Positions 1 through 10,899 are shown, numbered from the stretch's first letter. The stretch is 64,000 nt of DNA from Choanephora cucurbitarum (GCA_025331435.1 JAIWNI010000068.1:90236-154235); one strand, 5' to 3'. Numbers and translations are program-made. Notes: generated from the letters alone by a model not told the origin.

Positions 1-783
1 GTTATTACCTATGACCAAATCATAGGGAACAGAAGGGAGTACTTCCACCGTTATTGGAATAATGACTTTACCGACAGCAATAGGTACATCGTATATAACT
101 CCTAAGGAAGCATAACTAGTATTGTTTCCCAAGGTGAACGAAGTGTGTGAAGGGGCATCAATTTCAAATCCAAGAGTCCTTGCGAGTTTTTCTGACATAA
201 TAGTTCTAGACGCTCCGCAATCAATAAGGGACGTAATTACAACATTATTGATGGTCAAATTGCAATAAGCACCCGTAGTAGAATCTTCATCACCATAATA
301 CATCAGAGATTGATTGATTGGTTGTTGGGAGACAATAAAATGAGCAATTTTTCTTAGACTTTGGTTGAATAGTTGTTGAAGACCAGGAACAAGTACAAAC
401 AATTGTTCAAAAGATATATCTGCTTGACGAGGTAGGATATCTTTAAGTATGTCATAGTTGGAATTGTCTATTCTTTGTTTAGTGGTTATCCTGTGAGCTT
501 TTTCTTTGGTGAGTGGTTTATCTGGTTCCGGAGTTTCCATATGGACATCTGTGGTAGATATCTTAGGAGCATTTTGGTTTTTCTTTAGAGTTATAGTGAT
601 TTTCTCTTGTTTTTCAGGTTTTTCAAGTTTTTCAAGTTTTTCAGGTTTTTCAGGTTTTTCAGGTTTTTCATAGGGTTTGGCTTTAGAGGGTTTTGAGATT
701 TTGTTCTTAACCATCGGAAGTAATGGATCATCAGGGTTTTTAGATGGAGGTGGTAAATGCCTAATATCATTTACCCCTTCTAG
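1..783 (-). CDS. Pol polyprotein, N-terminal part with aspartic protease (partial)
   Basis: This is the -1 frame continuation of gag, open from 783 to position 1 with no stop (261 codons) and truncated by the window edge. The first part is a linker with Lys/Glu/Pro repeats (EKP units near 606-672). The second part is a retropepsin-like domain. The catalytic motif LIDCGAS is encoded near 205-225. A flap-like region follows, and then the second protease motif PYDLVIGN at the very edge. It would cleave the Gag-Pol precursor. Reverse transcriptase, RNase H and integrase are expected beyond the window. It has no ATG of its own at its start, which fits expression by frameshifting only. Confidence 0.8.
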
Positions 784-1871
784 TTTTTTGACTGATTGGC
801 ATTCTCAGTATTAACTTGTTGTTGTCCATACTGTTGCAGATTATGGTTATTGACATTATTGACTCGGTTGTTAGGTGGAACTTGACGATTGTTATAATTA
901 TTAGGATATTGATTATTATGATAATTGTTGTGGTAAGTATTGTTCCTATTATCAGACGAGCGATATTGATTTTGTGCATCATTTGTTGAACGATAATTAT
1001 TGTAGTATCCATTATTATAATTGTTATTCATAGGTCGATTTGCGTTCATGTTGGTGAAATTGGGTTGATTAGCATATGAATTGTTTTGACGTGGATTGTG
1101 TTCATAACCGTTAGTTCGGTTGTTGCGATAATTATAATTGTTGTTGTTGTAGTTGTTAGATCGATAACCTTGATTGCTTCTTTTGAGTTCCTCTTTGATT
1201 TTTTTGTCAAAGACATCTTCCATCATCCATTTAAGTTCTTGAATGTTAAATGACGCATTTCGAGGTATAGGTTTTTCAGCATCGATTTCTGGTTTGGGTT
1301 TATTAATTCGCCAGTAACCATTAGCTAGTTTCTTGAAATCTTCGTGTGATTCAGCTCCAAGTTTAAGACAGTGGTCTCTTATTCTAGGCAACAATCCATG
1401 TCGAAAGCGACTGTAAATGGTATATTTGTCTGTGATTTGTGCAATATTGGCAGCTTCTTGTAGACGATCCAAGTAAGCACGAGGTGATTCATCATCGTAT
1501 TGGTATAAGTTCTCGAAATCTTCTCGGTATTTTTGTTGTACTTTATCATTATGGTAATATTTTTCCATAGCAAGCAACAAGGCGTCAAAAGTAATGCTAG
1601 GATTTTCAGAGACCTTTTTGTCAAACTCTCTTCGAGCGCTACCCTTTAAATAACATTTAAGAGTCTTGATTCTTTTTTCACCGTCAATTATATCATAGTA
1701 ATCAATTAGATCAAGAAGGGCAGTTTTGAAGGCAGGAAAGTTATCCTCTTCAGATCCTCGAAAGGGATAAATTTCTATTGGAGGTTCAGATACTAAGGAT
1801 GGTCTAGGTACAGCCAACACAGTATGTTCCGTAAATGCGGATGATCGTCTTCTGAATGGATCTTGAGTCAT
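780..1871 (-). CDS. Retrotransposon Gag polyprotein (no zinc knuckle)
   Basis: A 363-residue Gag starting at ATG 1869-1871. Residues of about 45-190 show the retrotransposon gag (capsid-like) fold signature: a leucine- and aromatic-rich stretch including YYDIIDGEKRIKTLKCYLKG, then FENLYQYDDESPRAYLDRLQ, then YSRFRHGLLPRIRDHC. It would form the virus-like particle and package element RNA. The C-terminal third (about 235-363) is an Asn/Tyr/Arg/Gln low-complexity tail with many NNYN and YRNN units. It contains no CX2CX4HX4C zinc knuckle, so RNA binding probably falls to this tail. The ORF ends TCA AAA AAC TAG, which carries a slippery heptamer into pol. The family assignment rests on pattern recognition and on the protease encoded next door. 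Confidence 0.85.
   Translation of the reverse strand: MTQDPFRRRSSAFTEHTVLAVPRPSLVSEPPIEIYPFRGSEEDNFPAFKTALLDLIDYYDIIDGEKRIKTLKCYLKGSARREFDKKVSENPSITFDALLLAMEKYYHNDKVQQKYREDFENLYQYDDESPRAYLDRLQEAANIAQITDKYTIYSRFRHGLLPRIRDHCLKLGAESHEDFKKLANGYWRINKPKPEIDAEKPIPRNASFNIQELKWMMEDVFDKKIKEELKRSNQGYRSNNYNNNNYNYRNNRTNGYEHNPRQNNSYANQPNFTNMNANRPMNNNYNNGYYNNYRSTNDAQNQYRSSDNRNNTYHNNYHNNQYPNNYNNRQVPPNNRVNNVNNHNLQQYGQQQVNTENANQSKN
783..789 (-). promoter_or_regulatory. -1 ribosomal frameshift slippery heptamer between gag and pol
   Basis: The minus strand reads A AAA AAC in exactly the X XXY YYZ phase relative to the gag frame, directly before the gag stop TAG (782-780). Slipping back one base makes the next codon CTA (783-781), and the pol frame then stays open for all 261 codons to the window edge. 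A AAA AAC is a well known efficient -1 slippery sequence. I did not test for a downstream pseudoknot. Confidence 0.75.
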
Positions 1872-1882
1872 TTGTCTTTATT

Positions 1883-1903
1883 CCCCCTGTAATGAGCACC
1901 AAA
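1883..1903 (-). other. Putative primer-binding site
   Basis: Read on the minus strand directly after the LTR, the leader has two to three bases and then TGGTGCTCATTACAGGGG. A PBS beginning TGG, next to the 5' LTR and complementary to the CCA end of a tRNA, is standard for Ty3 elements. I could not match it to a particular tRNA, and none is visible in this window. Confidence 0.45.
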
Positions 1904-2663
1904 TGTAACGTTGTTGTACGAGAGAAGGGGTTTTAAAAGGAATAAATATAGTTTTCTTTAGAGAATATATGAATATGTTAATCTTAACGACTTGGTTATT
2001 CAGATACAAGTAATAACTATGATAGTCTTTAGTAGTAGACTTGTTTAGTTTTATGAGGAAAAGTAAGAGAAAGGTAAAAAGAACAGTTCTATCCTATTGG
2101 ACTTGGTTATTCAGGAACTATGGTAGTCTTAGAAGCAGACTTGTTTAGTTGTTAGTAATATAAATGGTGAAGAGAACTGATTAATCCCAAAGGACTTGGT
2201 AGTTCAATAAACTATGGTAGTCTTATATGGCAGACTTGTTTAGTTTGTTAGTAATATAAAAGGTGAAGAGAACTGATTAATCCTAAAGGACTTGGTAGTT
2301 CAATAAACTATGGTAGTCTTATATGGCAGACTTGTTTAGTTTGGGTAAGGAAAAGTGAAATCGAATATGTTAATCTGATAGACTTGTTTATTCGAAGGTT
2401 AACTATGGTAGTCTTATATGGTAGACTTGTTTAGTTTAACGTGTAGTAACTGAAGAAAATACAAAGAAAAGAAAAATACAAAGAAAATTTAAAGAAAGAA
2501 AAGTATAAAGAAAAATAAAGTCTCGAAGGACAAAAAGATCCGTATGGGATAAATTAGGTAGAAAAAGAATAGATGAGAACAAAGCTGATTTTTATTGAGA
2601 GAGAAAATAAAGAGATATTTATAAAAAAGAAAAAATAGCCAGTCACCCAGAGAAGGTGTTACA
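1904..2663 (-). repeat. 5' LTR of the Ty3-type element, with internal tandem repeats
   Basis: On the plus strand the LTR begins TGTAAC at 1904 and ends GTTACA at 2658-2663, giving a six-base perfect terminal inverted repeat and the usual TG...CA ends. Inside it, a unit of about 90-110 bp is repeated five times. Its marks are a GACTTGG/GACTTGT start at 1989, 2100, 2193, 2289 and 2381, an ACTATGGTAGTCTTA core, and an AGACTTGTTTAGTT end. The third and fourth copies are nearly identical. The partner LTR is outside the window, so the boundaries rest on the termini and on the position of gag. Confidence 0.75.
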
Positions 2664-2782
2664 AATACTAACTTGGACAGCCTTTCGATGTCAGACTCGA
2701 AATTGGAAGCATAAAGAATAATTATTGTTATATTGAAATTGAAGGATTTGATTGGCTGATTTAAGAATATAGGTACTTCTAG

Positions 2783-4246
2783 TTATGTAGTTCACTACAG
2801 AAGGAACTATGGTCAAGATTTAAGGTGCACAAGCTTACAGAAATCATGCGTTAAAGAGACGATGCATTGTTTGTCAGGGCCCTTAATAATATGGCTGTTG
2901 GAAGAATGACTGAAGGAGACATAAGCATTTTCAATGCAAGACTGTTTGATAGTATTCCTCCAAAAATTCAAAATGGAAGAGACAGTTGTGCTGTACGATT
3001 GTATTCCACCAACGAAGCAGTGAGAAATTGTAATGCTACGGTTTTGTCAAGTCTCGATGGAGAATTCTAAGAATCAGTTTGCTTTGATAAAGCTGTTGGT
3101 AAGGTTAGCAATCGTATTGCTCGACAAAATATTCTGTCTTCTGTGGATATGGAAACCCTTCCCATTCATGAAACTATGGGCTTGCACAAAACACTTAGTC
3201 TTAAAATTGGGGCAAAGTACATGATTACAGGCAACCTTGATACAAGCGATGGACTGATAAACGGTACTATAGGTGTTTTAAAGAAGATTGAATATGGTCA
3301 ATATAGACTATCTCCTGATTCAAGCTTTGTACAGAAGGCTATCAGAGTCTGGCTCTTACTGGATGATACTAAGAGCGGAAAAAAGAAGCGAGCTGCAAGC
3401 GCATCTGAATACCGTACCAATCCTTCTATATCGCCAGATCGGACCTCTATTGATCCAGTAACGTTAGTCACAAAACGTCGTAAGGTTGGATCTCTTTCTG
3501 TAAAAAGGACTCAGTTTCCCTTAACTGTTTCTAAGGCTGTAACAATTCACAAAAGTCAGGGCTCAACATACAAGAAGGTGATAATTGATGTGAGTGGTAG
3601 ATCGATGAACAGATCATTGTTGTATGTAGCATGTTCAAGAGCAACATCTGCGTCCGGTCTGTATCCTATTGGAAGCAAATTTGAGCCAACCAAACCTCAA
3701 AACGCAAGAGATGGTGTAGCCAAGGAACTAGAAAGACATGAGACAGTTAAAGCCGAGCTAAAATTTGAGCAGATATCTGACAGATCGAATAGCTTTCTGT
3801 TCCAGCTGATGTTCCATAATGTCTAAAGTCTAAGAGCTCATATAGATCAAGTTGTCCATGACAAAGCATATCTGTGTTCTGATTTTCTGCTTTTTGCTGA
3901 AACATGGACTACCAATAGTCAAACTATTGAGATTCCTGGCTTCAAACAAGTTGCTCGAGTGAATGTCCATGGCAGTGTTCCTAAAGCAAATGGTAGTGCT
4001 TGCTTTGTCAAGACATCTTTGCTTGAGTCGGATAGTGTATCCAATGTTCATGAGCAATTAGTAAGTGACAATGCAGGACACAAAATGGCAATCTCGGCCT
4101 TTGTATTCAAAGACACACTTATTGCATCTATTTACTGCCCGCCAAATTTTAAGAAAGAAGTTGCTCTTACAAAACTGGAGGATTTATTGAAGGTTGACAT
4201 CAGGTTCAAAATCATTGAAATGAACAAGATAAAACATTCAGCATGA
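2783..4246 (+). pseudogene. Decayed PIF1-type helicase C-terminus fused to an endonuclease-like (EEP) domain, Helentron-type relic
   Basis: One frame reads across the whole segment with three in-frame TAA stops at 2852-2854, 3068-3070 and 3824-3826. The first part carries KLTEIMR-stop-RDDALF, where PIF1-like helicases normally have MRQ. Later parts carry helicase motifs V and VI (TIHKSQGSTY; LLYVACSRATS). After the third stop the same frame continues as an exonuclease/endonuclease/phosphatase-like domain (FLLFAETW..., then ASIYCPPNF) and degenerates before the GDFN motif. A PIF1 helicase followed by an EEP endonuclease is the C-terminal order of Helentron/Helitron2 proteins. The Rep and helicase N-terminus are missing, and the LTR element lies 120 bp upstream. 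It cannot make a full protein. An alternative is a PIF1-like gene that picked up the endonuclease independently. Confidence 0.75.
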
Positions 4247-4249
4247 TGC

Positions 4250-7200
4250 TTCGAGTGGATGTGAACCATACTATAACACATGATTAATCGAAGACATATT
4301 GAGATCATTCTTTAAGGCAAATATACGCATCAGCTGAAAGAACGTGTTAAATTTGGAGATAGAGAATAATGTAAAATTGATAACTGTTAAGAAATAGTTT
4401 GAGACTGGATAAAGTATGCCTTTATTACGAACACATCTTATGAGAGTATTTATATGATCTGGGTTTACTTAAGCTATTAAAACATTGACTTCCTTTAGTC
4501 TTTGTTCTTTACTAAATTGGGATATTAGAATGATGAAAGTCCTTCACTAGTTGGTGTAACCTAACTTAAGGCCCTAGCACTTTATTTTCTTTAGTAGAGC
4601 TTGCTACTTATCTTCTTCTCTAGTCTGTATCTAGTGCACTTTCTAGATTGTCTTCCAGACCGACTAGTTACTATCTGGATTACACAATCCATTCATGATG
4701 TAGATCCTTTTAATGTACAAATAAAGACTTCTTCTTTTAATGACTTAAAGTTGAATATGTCAAAACACGACAGAACGTATTGCTATTTAAAAGAAAGATT
4801 TTCAACTCTATTCTTTCTTAAACCCCTATCGTAATTCATACTACGGATGAAGATCATAACTACTGATTCACAAAAAGAAGATCCTTATACAAAACTTAAA
4901 TGCAGGTAACTGCAAAGGAAGCTTAAATGGAATAGTAAGCATAAGATGTTATGATATCTTGAGATGGAAGGACACTTACTATCTTAAAAAGCAGCCTTTG
5001 ATCTAGGATGATAGACAAATATCATCTTGGAAAATCTTGTCTGGTCTACAGATATAACCTTCAACCTTCTTAACGTGAATGAAAAGTTTGATAATATAGC
5101 ATCATTAACATAATGATTTGCATTGGATACCATAGCACTTATTGGATCTGGTTGCAGCGCTTGGATATATCTAATATTTACGAAAATCTATGCTTAGAAA
5201 AGATATTAATCCAAAAATCCTTCTATCTTTCAGACGAATCAATGTGTCTCTTTGAAGCAACCAGTCTTTGTCTCTCTTTGTCTTATTTTATTTGCTTCGT
5301 CCCTTTCTGTCTCTTCGCTATCTCTCTCTTTGTTTCTTTCTCCTTATGCCTCTCTCCTATCACTGGATCCCTTTCTTTCATTTGTGATCCACATTCAAAG
5401 AACCCTTTTTTTTCAATCGCTTTTTTCTTTTTCCTTACTTTATCTCTTTCTTCTTTTCTTAGTTTTCTCTATAATACTTTTCTTTCTTTCTGTATAGCTT
5501 TTTTATCGAATAAATAATGGGTGAGTGGTTGGCACAAAATTGGCTTGCTTGGTTTAGCAGTGAAGAAGACTATGTTGACTCTCGTATTATGTGGAACGAG
5601 TATATCTTTCATTCATAACTAACTTAGTTTCGCAATTTTAAGTTACTTTGATCCCAAAGATTATTGATTTCGGTTGCTGCCTTGATTAAGTTATCTGTTG
5701 CTCAGTCTTTAAATGATACACTTAGGTTATCAATTATCTAAGACGTGGACATGTACTCACTCTAATATGCTCATCAGTGTATATGGCAACTAGTTTTCTA
5801 CTAAAATAAGAAAGCCCTACTCTTGACTGTTAAAGATGGCGCGATTAACGGCTTCTCGTTTTACTTGCTCATTTCATTCAGCCTTTTAGATATGAACCAA
5901 CTTGCAACCTATTCAACTGAACGATTGCTTCTGAATTAATTCTTATTTCCCGGGATAAGCCACTTTCTTCGAGGGACATTCGATTATTTCATTTTATTTA
6001 TTTTCCTCTCTTCTATAGACTTGCATCACTTTCCACAAGGCTCGATATTAAAGTAAGAGTTGCTAATCAACACCTCAGTTGTTTGAATGAACTTTACTAG
6101 CTCGAAAAATTAGATCGATTTAACTTAGTGCATGCATCAATCAGTTTTTCTTGACGATTCAACTCTATTAAAGAATAAAGTTGCTTTGGTGTTTACACTT
6201 TTACAAATATGACCACTTATTACCCAGTTTATATCATTTCGAGTTGAGTGTGAAACAACTTTGATTGATCAAATACAAGAGCCCTTTTATGTTCTACGTT
6301 AAATTGACCAACTGCCTTCACCAGATTTTATTCAGCAAGGAAGAGAGAGCCTCCTTTTCACAGATTCAATATTCAACTTGACTCTTTGACAACGCTTATT
6401 TGCAGCGATAACATGAGTGACCTTTTCCAATTCTGAGTAGATAGTGAGAAGTTCATGAAAAACACTTGAATCAAGAAGTTGTAGATTGTTTGGAAAGAAT
6501 TAGCCTCAGTCATCTGAAGAAAGTGGATCATTCAGTCTTTTGACAGTATCATGAGATATATGTACATGCGAAAAGATCAGCAATATGATTGAATGTTGTA
6601 TTGGATATAGAGGCAAGCCTACAATCTTTGTTTGGGTGTATATCGCGATTGATACTATGTGATCACAAGTGTGAGTATTGTAAGCAGCTCATGCATATGT
6701 CTATCTGGTGATTTATTAACATCGCTATCATCTAGGTAATGTGTCATTTGGATTAGTGCATTCTATAAATGAGGAGAAAGAGACAGCAGGTTCTTTCATT
6801 ATGTTGTAATCACAGATATGGTTGTTAATGCTGTTATCGCTTATTTATTGGATAACAGCTTCCCTTCTTTAGTTAGATATTGAGCTCACTTGAAGCTTAT
6901 TTTGTTTTGGTATAAAGCCAATGCGATAGACTCTGTATTAGTGATTTTGAGAGTAGCTTATGTGGTGTACTGATGCTTTCCAATCTATTTTGCTTTTTTT
7001 TTAGAATCTAAATAAATCAAACGATCTTTCACTGAAATGATTAAAAGATTCATAATCTATGATCTACAGTTTATTTGCTTTTCATCTTGCAGTTTATTAA
7101 ATTGCACTTACAAGTGATTTGATTCATACAAATGTGCTATTCCTCACCAAATCATTGAAAGTGCTACTTTGACTATTTGCATATTCAAGAGAAACTTGTT

Positions 7201-7686
7201 CCTTTTTAAGAATAAAATCCGAATTATAGGAATCCGGTTACCAAATATGTGTCGCATAGAATGATGTGCCTCCCTATTTGGGTGGATGATCTCATCGATC
7301 TCATCTATTTATGGAAATAGAATGAGAAGAATAGTGTAGCTTTTTTTTTCTAGCACTTTCTATTTCGCTTTCCTGAGAAAAAAGGTCTAAATATTTTTTT
7401 CTTTTTTCACCCACTTTCGGCCAGAATATTTTTTTTATCAAAATTCAGCCTACGAAAATTATCACAAAAAAAACCTTGTCAATCTCACCTTCACCGATCG
7501 TCTTCAAACTTTGTGTAGACCTTCTCTTTATTCATTAAACTATGGCTACCCAATAAAAACAGCATCTCCTCTCACAAAAATTGACTGTAACTCAATTCTT
7601 AGCTTTTCATTGTGCTGACACACAGCTGGCAGTGTGCTGGTGAACAGCTACCACACAACTCAGTTTTAACCTGCGCTGTAGTGTAA
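4250..7686. other. No gene seen (AT-rich, 3.4 kb)
   Basis: No frame here shows a recognisable domain or exon chain on either strand. The longest reading frame (5113-5517, plus) is a pyrimidine-rich tract translating to Ser/Leu/Phe repeats and looks non-coding. The stretch directly after 4246 may be the unrecognisable tail of the helicase-endonuclease relic. Confidence 0.6.
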
Positions 7687-8848
7687 CGACATGGCGAAAC
7701 TTTAGCAGGACGATACAAAGAACTCAACAACAAACAAAAACACGTCGCAGGTCTTTGCCTCAACGGTATCATAGATTTATCAGATGAATTCGCAGATTCA
7801 CAACGCAGGTTTTTCAGTGACGAAGAATGGGCCATGATGAAAAGCAAGTACGAGTTCAGCATCAAGCGCAACAAGCAAGCGTTCAAGCCACTTTTTAAAA
7901 AAAATCAACAAAGCAATGAAGAACGCAGACCTTGACAAAGGCTACCAAAGCGCAAGAAACTCTGAATCTGCTGCTTTGAACAGTGACAAGGAACACATAT
8001 TCAACATTTACGCTCACATCATCAACATTTATCGTCGTCGGCGCAGCTCTCTGAATAACAGCATAAAGGATAACACTGAGCTGGACGGTCTGGTTAAGCT
8101 CTGGGCGGAGGTCTTTGAGTCTCTCTTTCCTGATAGCCAACATGACATCAAGTACAGATGGGGAGAGTTCAAGGCACACCACAACAATTACAAGGTCGAT
8201 TATCGAGTCATTGCTATAATAAATGCACAGAAGGTTGATGTGCTGGACGTGGAGGCAGCACGATATCTACAAAACCAGAAGACCAACAACGACCATCTGA
8301 AACTGGCTATCGAAAGCAAAGGCGTTCTTGATCATATTGTGCGACATGCTGCTAGCTTCGATCCAAGAACAGATATGGCCCTCATGCTCTAAATCTGCCA
8401 AAACCAATGCGATGCCAAAATCCTTTCCTTATGCGATCGTGATCTATACTGTCTCTGGAAGGAAACTAGCCTCTCATTGCCTTCCTGTCCCAAGCTTTTC
8501 GCCGAAAACGCTGATTTGTGGTTTGCAACCCTAGAGCTGATTCGCACATCTGCAATCAAGCTTTCCCAAAAATTGAATCAGACTGACGACATATCCTGGG
8601 ACTCGCACTTCAATCGCAAAGGAAAGAGCAAGGCGATTGACTACAAGAATTGGCTCCGATGTACCTTCTTCCCCCCTGCCACTGTTGCTGACAAATTGAT
8701 TCTGTCTGTGCCTCTATACGATCCAGCAAGCAATGAAACTGTCGTATTTAGGCATGCATTCGAACAAGAAAACATAAAATTCGGAAATTCAATTAATCAT
8801 CTCAAAATAACAATAAACCGAATAACGTTCACAAAGTTGGAAACCTAA
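7687..8848 (+). pseudogene. Decayed gene of unrecognised family
   Basis: A coding-like frame runs from 7687 (directly after a TAA at 7684-7686) through DEFADSQRRFFSDEEWAMM to an A8 homopolymer at 7897-7904. There it must shift frame to continue in the frame of 7916-8389 (segments such as GLVKLWAEVFESLFPD). That frame meets a single TAA at 8390-8392 and reads on in phase to a natural end at 8846-8848, with a conserved-looking middle (WDSHFNRKGKSKAIDYKNW). One frameshift and one nonsense codon therefore separate three good coding stretches. I do not recognise the family. Its setting among transposon relics suggests a multi-copy, possibly element-borne gene. Confidence 0.6.
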
Positions 8849-10722
8849 AATTAAACTAACACAACTGTGATGCTCAGCTAAATATGAGCAAAACAGACAG
8901 CTGTTACTCTTGAAGATTTACAAGTTCTTTAGTTAGTAGTGTGTTGTCTGTGAATTGCATCGCGTTGCAATCAGGCATGTCTGGTTGTCTCGAATAACGA
9001 CGATAAAATGTCTTTCTGAAATTCAAGAGGAGTCTGGCTGTCATAGCTGAGAAAAGAAAAAAGGAAATAAAGTAAGAAAAATAAAAAGGGGGCTGCTGTT
9101 GCATAAAATTACACTGAGGATGATTTCATGCGATTTGATTACTTTGTTTACTTTATTTGCATCACAATACTGATTATCAGACTCATGAAATGCCAAGACA
9201 TGATTCGTTCGCTGTCTTTGCTTAGTGTGTATATGTCAGTCAAATTTTTCTTTGTCTTTCTTTTTTTTTCTCTCTTCTTTTCTCTTTATCAAAGCCCTTA
9301 AGCTACTCCTTGACAGCTCATCACTTTGGCAAACCCTAACGGCAAGTAGCACATTACCCTTGCTTATCTCTAGTGTTACTCACCCTGCTTTATTTTGTCT
9401 AGTTTAGGCCTTTGCAACCTGCTCAAGTCTATTTCACCAAGATCAAGCCGTCTTTCGTCCGAAAAAAAAAGGCACGCGTCTCTTCTTTTCTCTTAAGCTG
9501 TCTTTCTGATATCTCTCTTGATGATGATGCCTCTCTATCTCTCTCATGCAGGCTTAGTGGAGCAAGAACAAAGGCTGATGCTGCCTTCCTTCTCTAATAG
9601 AAGCAGACCACTATCTTACGCTAGTTCATTTTCGCGAACGACCCTCGTCCACCTGTATTGGGATTGAGTCAAAGACTGACAAAGTGCCACTGAGCCGCCT
9701 GATCTCTTGACAACCTATGAGCGGTCCTGTAGGGATCTGGATAGAGGAAGTGGGTACAGACATACTTGTACTATTCCTCGTTAGTGGACAGGTAGAACGG
9801 CTTTTCTGCTACGGAGTTAGGATAGTGCGAACAGAACTAAGCTTTTTCCTTTGGCTTGTGAAAACGAGTCGAGGGAGAGGCTTACCCTCTGCGTTCTTGT
9901 CTCTCTTTTTCGTTTTCTTTTTGGTGCTACTGGAAATACTTGCTACTGGATAACTCAAGGTCTGACTTCAAGTCCTATCTGTCTCTGTCTCTACTCTTGT
10001 CGAAACTATCCTGCAAATTGCTAGCTCTTACCATTCAATACTCACTGCATTTTATAACTATATATATGTATTTGTTCATTCATTCGCTTGTTCGTTCACT
10101 TATTCATTCATCTTTATTGTAAATATTGCTTACTTTGTCAATACTTCATCTATACTCATCGCTTTCTATTATTCACAAACACAAAAAAATGCTCGTAGTT
10201 GCACCTATCATAACCCTTATTCTCTCTCAAATAAACCAGCTTACGTTTCTTGTTGGTGTCTAAAACGAAAGCTTTTAGTCATTGTTTCCTCTCACTCTAA
10301 ATTTCTGTGTCTTTTTCTCTTCCTTTGCTTTCTTTTTTTTTGTCTAGAGCATTTTAGCTCTCATGTAGCTTATGCTTGTGTTCATTCATATGGATAGTGT
10401 CAGTGTCAGTATCAGTGTCAGCATTGAGGTTTCCCAAGGCATTCTCAGACCATACATGTTGGCACGCTTAGATGAACTAGACTATGCTCTTATGTTTAAG
10501 TTGTTTACAATGTTCATGGAATATGATGAAAAGAAAACAAAAAGAGATGGGACAGGTTAGTAAGAAAAGCATATGAAGATATTATTACCAGGCTTATTTT
10601 TCTGATTTGTTAGCTCCTTATCAGTTGATTTTCATCCTTTTGATATCACTAGATAGCAGGTAATTGCTCTTTCATATAGTTGTCTCTCATTAATACAAGC
10701 TCCACAAAAACCGTAAGCCAAG
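8849..10722. other. No gene seen
   Basis: Only short frames in T/C-rich sequence are present, with no domain signature. Simple sequence includes ATTC/GTTC-type repeats at 10077-10112 and AGTGTC repeats at 10396-10424. Confidence 0.55.
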
Positions 10723-10899
10723 TACAGTAGTTGCTCAATTTATAAGTGTTCGATTTAAGATTATGCTTAGTATAAGAGTGTCCTCTTTTCTCTTGAAAAC
10801 CGTTTTAAGCGCTAAAACCCATTTCGATTTAAGAGTATGCTTAATTTAAGAGTGCATTTCTCAAGAATACAAACACGATTAAATAAAGCGACTACTGTA
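10723..10899. mobile_element. MITE of Tc1/mariner (pogo-like) type, 173 bp
   Basis: The left end CAGTAGTTGCTCAATTTAT (from 10725) and the reverse complement of the right end CAGTAGTCGCTTTATTTAAT (ending at 10897) are degenerate terminal inverted repeats matching at about three quarters of positions over 30 bases. Both sides are flanked by TA (10723-10724 and 10898-10899), the target duplication of the Tc1/mariner superfamily. The centre holds a near-palindrome GTTTTAAGCGCTAAAAC and two direct repeats of CGATTTAAGA.TATGCTTA. No coding capacity exists, so it would depend on a transposase supplied elsewhere. Confidence 0.7.

Larger units (their letters stand above)
1..2663 (-). mobile_element. 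Ty3/gypsy-type LTR retrotransposon, 5' part (LTR + gag + start of pol)
   Basis: The element runs leftwards and leaves the window at position 1. In its own orientation it starts with a 760-bp LTR (2663 down to 1904), followed by a short leader with a possible primer-binding site, gag (1871 down to 780) and a -1-frame pol that opens with an aspartic protease domain. No stop codon interrupts gag or the visible 261 codons of pol, so this copy may be young or still functional. The LTR ends with the inverted pair TGTAAC/GTTACA. The five bases outside it at 2664-2668 (aatac) would be the target duplication; the other end lies outside the window. The insertion lies next to a helicase relic (from about 2783), so it may have landed inside an older element. 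Confidence 0.85.

Noticed and set aside
5113..5517. 134-codon plus-strand frame
   Set aside because: It is a T/C-rich tract giving Ser/Leu/Phe repeats in two frames at once, with no domain or exon context.
9225..10122. Four short plus-strand frames
   Set aside because: They are low-complexity Leu/Ser/Phe-rich and lie in pyrimidine-rich DNA, with no start context or homology.
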